Source: Gymnodinialimonas sp. 57CJ19
GTDB taxonomy: Bacteria > Pseudomonadota > Alphaproteobacteria > Rhodobacterales > Rhodobacteraceae
NCBI RefSeq assembly: GCF_038396845.1
Contig: NZ_CP151587.1
Coordinates: 3,074,001 to 3,138,000, forward strand
Length of the DNA: 64,000 nt
Direction of reading: 5' to 3'
The notes below the pieces were generated by a model. The model saw only the letters and a program-made list of their open reading frames with translations. It did not search any database and was not told the DNA's origin. Position numbers and translations under genes: made by a program. Positions within the stretch are counted from its first letter, which is position 1, and each line of letters opens with the position of its first letter. Of this stretch, positions 63,426 to 64,000 are shown in pieces.

Positions 63426-64000
63426 CTAGTTCGACGAGAACGAGAAGTCCGCAACGTCGGCAGCAGATAGCGCTCCGGCGTCGATCCGGTCAGCATTCTC
63501 GTAGAAGGTAAGCGTATCGGTCACCTGTACCTCGCTAAAGGACATGTCGGTGGGGAACAGGTTGGCCTCTGCAAGCGCACCGAAAACCATTTCCATGCTC
63601 TCTTGGGTGGCACCGGCAAGGTGCGGCAGCGCGAGAGCGGCGTATGCCGCAGGGTCCTCGTAGGCGGCTGCGTACTGGTCTTGCAGTGTGGCAAGGTAGC
63701 CTTCCAACTGCGGGCGGTTCTCTTCAAGGGTGCTGGCAGTAACCACAATAGTTGAGGTCAGCAGCGTCGCTTGCGCCTCGGACAACATCGCCAGCACACG
63801 CACCCGTTCATCGTTGCCGCCGGTGACGGCCAGCCAGTCTTCCAAACGAACAATCGTGCCCGCAATCTGACCTTCCAAAAGCGCCGCCGCTCGGTTGGAC
63901 GAGCCTGAAATTACAACGAAATTGGGTGTCGCATCGGGACATGTGTCTTCGAGGTACTTGCGCAAATGCGCTGTGCTGGTGGATCCCGCGGAATGATAGG
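63426..64000 (-). CDS. ABC transporter substrate-binding protein, NMT1/SsuA type (5' end cut by window edge)
   Basis: The frame is open to the right edge, so the N-terminus and signal peptide are missing; about 190 residues are visible and end at 63426. YHSAGSTSTAHLRKYLEDTC, then VVISGSSNRAAALLEGQIAG and the C-terminal helices match the second lobe of nitrate/sulfonate/thiamine-precursor binding proteins. Substrate unknown; aromatic or sulfonated compounds are possible given the MarR neighbour. Confidence 0.85.
   Translation of the reverse strand, partial: YHSAGSTSTAHLRKYLEDTCPDATPNFVVISGSSNRAAALLEGQIAGTIVRLEDWLAVTGGNDERVRVLAMLSEAQATLLTSTIVVTASTLEENRPQLEGYLATLQDQYAAAYEDPAAYAALALPHLAGATQESMEMVFGALAEANLFPTDMSFSEVQVTDTLTFYENADRIDAGALSAADVADFSFSSN

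Overview
The window is GC-rich, densely packed bacterial chromosome with no mobile element, phage, CRISPR array or recognisable RNA gene. Gene content points to an alphaproteobacterium of the Rhodobacteraceae (Roseobacter group): C4-type 5-aminolevulinate synthase with an FNR-type box, an aglEFGAK alpha-glucoside operon next to Entner-Doudoroff genes, a RodZ-like gene beside ispG, MmsA-type valine catabolism and citramalate synthase. The assignment rests on gene families and synteny, not on a marker gene.

Layout. 1-8.5 kb: HNH endonuclease (3' end cut), esterase, AlkA glycosylase, MFS transporter, then a minus-strand run of an NDUFAF6-like protein, a methyltransferase, an unknown protein, citramalate synthase (cimA) and cysS. 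8.8-10.7 kb: PLP aminotransferase and an outer-membrane beta-barrel. 10.9-23.8 kb: carbohydrate region with edd-eda and aglEFGAK on the minus strand, and a LacI regulator, GH1 glycosidase and glucokinase on the plus strand. Perfect palindromic operators lie in the two control regions. 23.9-27.9 kb: a compact module with an SsuD-like monooxygenase, an aldo/keto reductase, a GntR regulator and a Gfo/Idh protein; I read it as a sulfoquinovose monooxygenase (sulfo-SMO type) pathway with an NAD-dependent sulfoquinovosidase. 28-42 kb: CapD-like dehydratase, VIT protein, GlcD-like oxidase, ispG, rodZ-like gene, hemA, a cytochrome P460-like protein, M20 peptidase, MATE pump, NicO metal transporter with DUF1007 partner. 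42.5-52 kb: a pilin-like protein, parE, small lipoproteins and enzymes, an ABC-F ATPase, two cyclophilins, coaD, a CBS protein. 52-59.3 kb: LysR regulator and the valine/isobutyrate genes mmsA, acyl-CoA dehydrogenase, 3-hydroxyisobutyryl-CoA hydrolase and mmsB, with two small secreted proteins between. 59.4-64 kb: a frameshifted secreted-protein gene, a MarR regulator and an SsuABC/TauABC-type ABC transporter running off the end.

How it works together. AglEFGK would import alpha-glucosides and AglA cleave them; the GH1 enzyme would do the same for beta-glucosides. Free glucose from either route, and glucose formed from sulfoquinovose by the adjacent monooxygenase/reductase pair, would be phosphorylated by Glk and, after Zwf and Pgl encoded elsewhere, enter Edd and Eda. 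Thus about 17 kb may hold one glucose-converging catabolic block. The sulfoquinovose reading is inference from family membership and gene combination; flavin reductase, transporter and sulfite-handling genes are not in the window.

Non-coding points: an FNR-like box before hemA; stable hairpins between aglE and aglF; a 24-bp tandem repeat before the ABC-F gene; an intergenic element of two hairpins plus a conserved tail seen at 39.1 and 54.7 kb; a single-base frameshift at about 60.1 kb.
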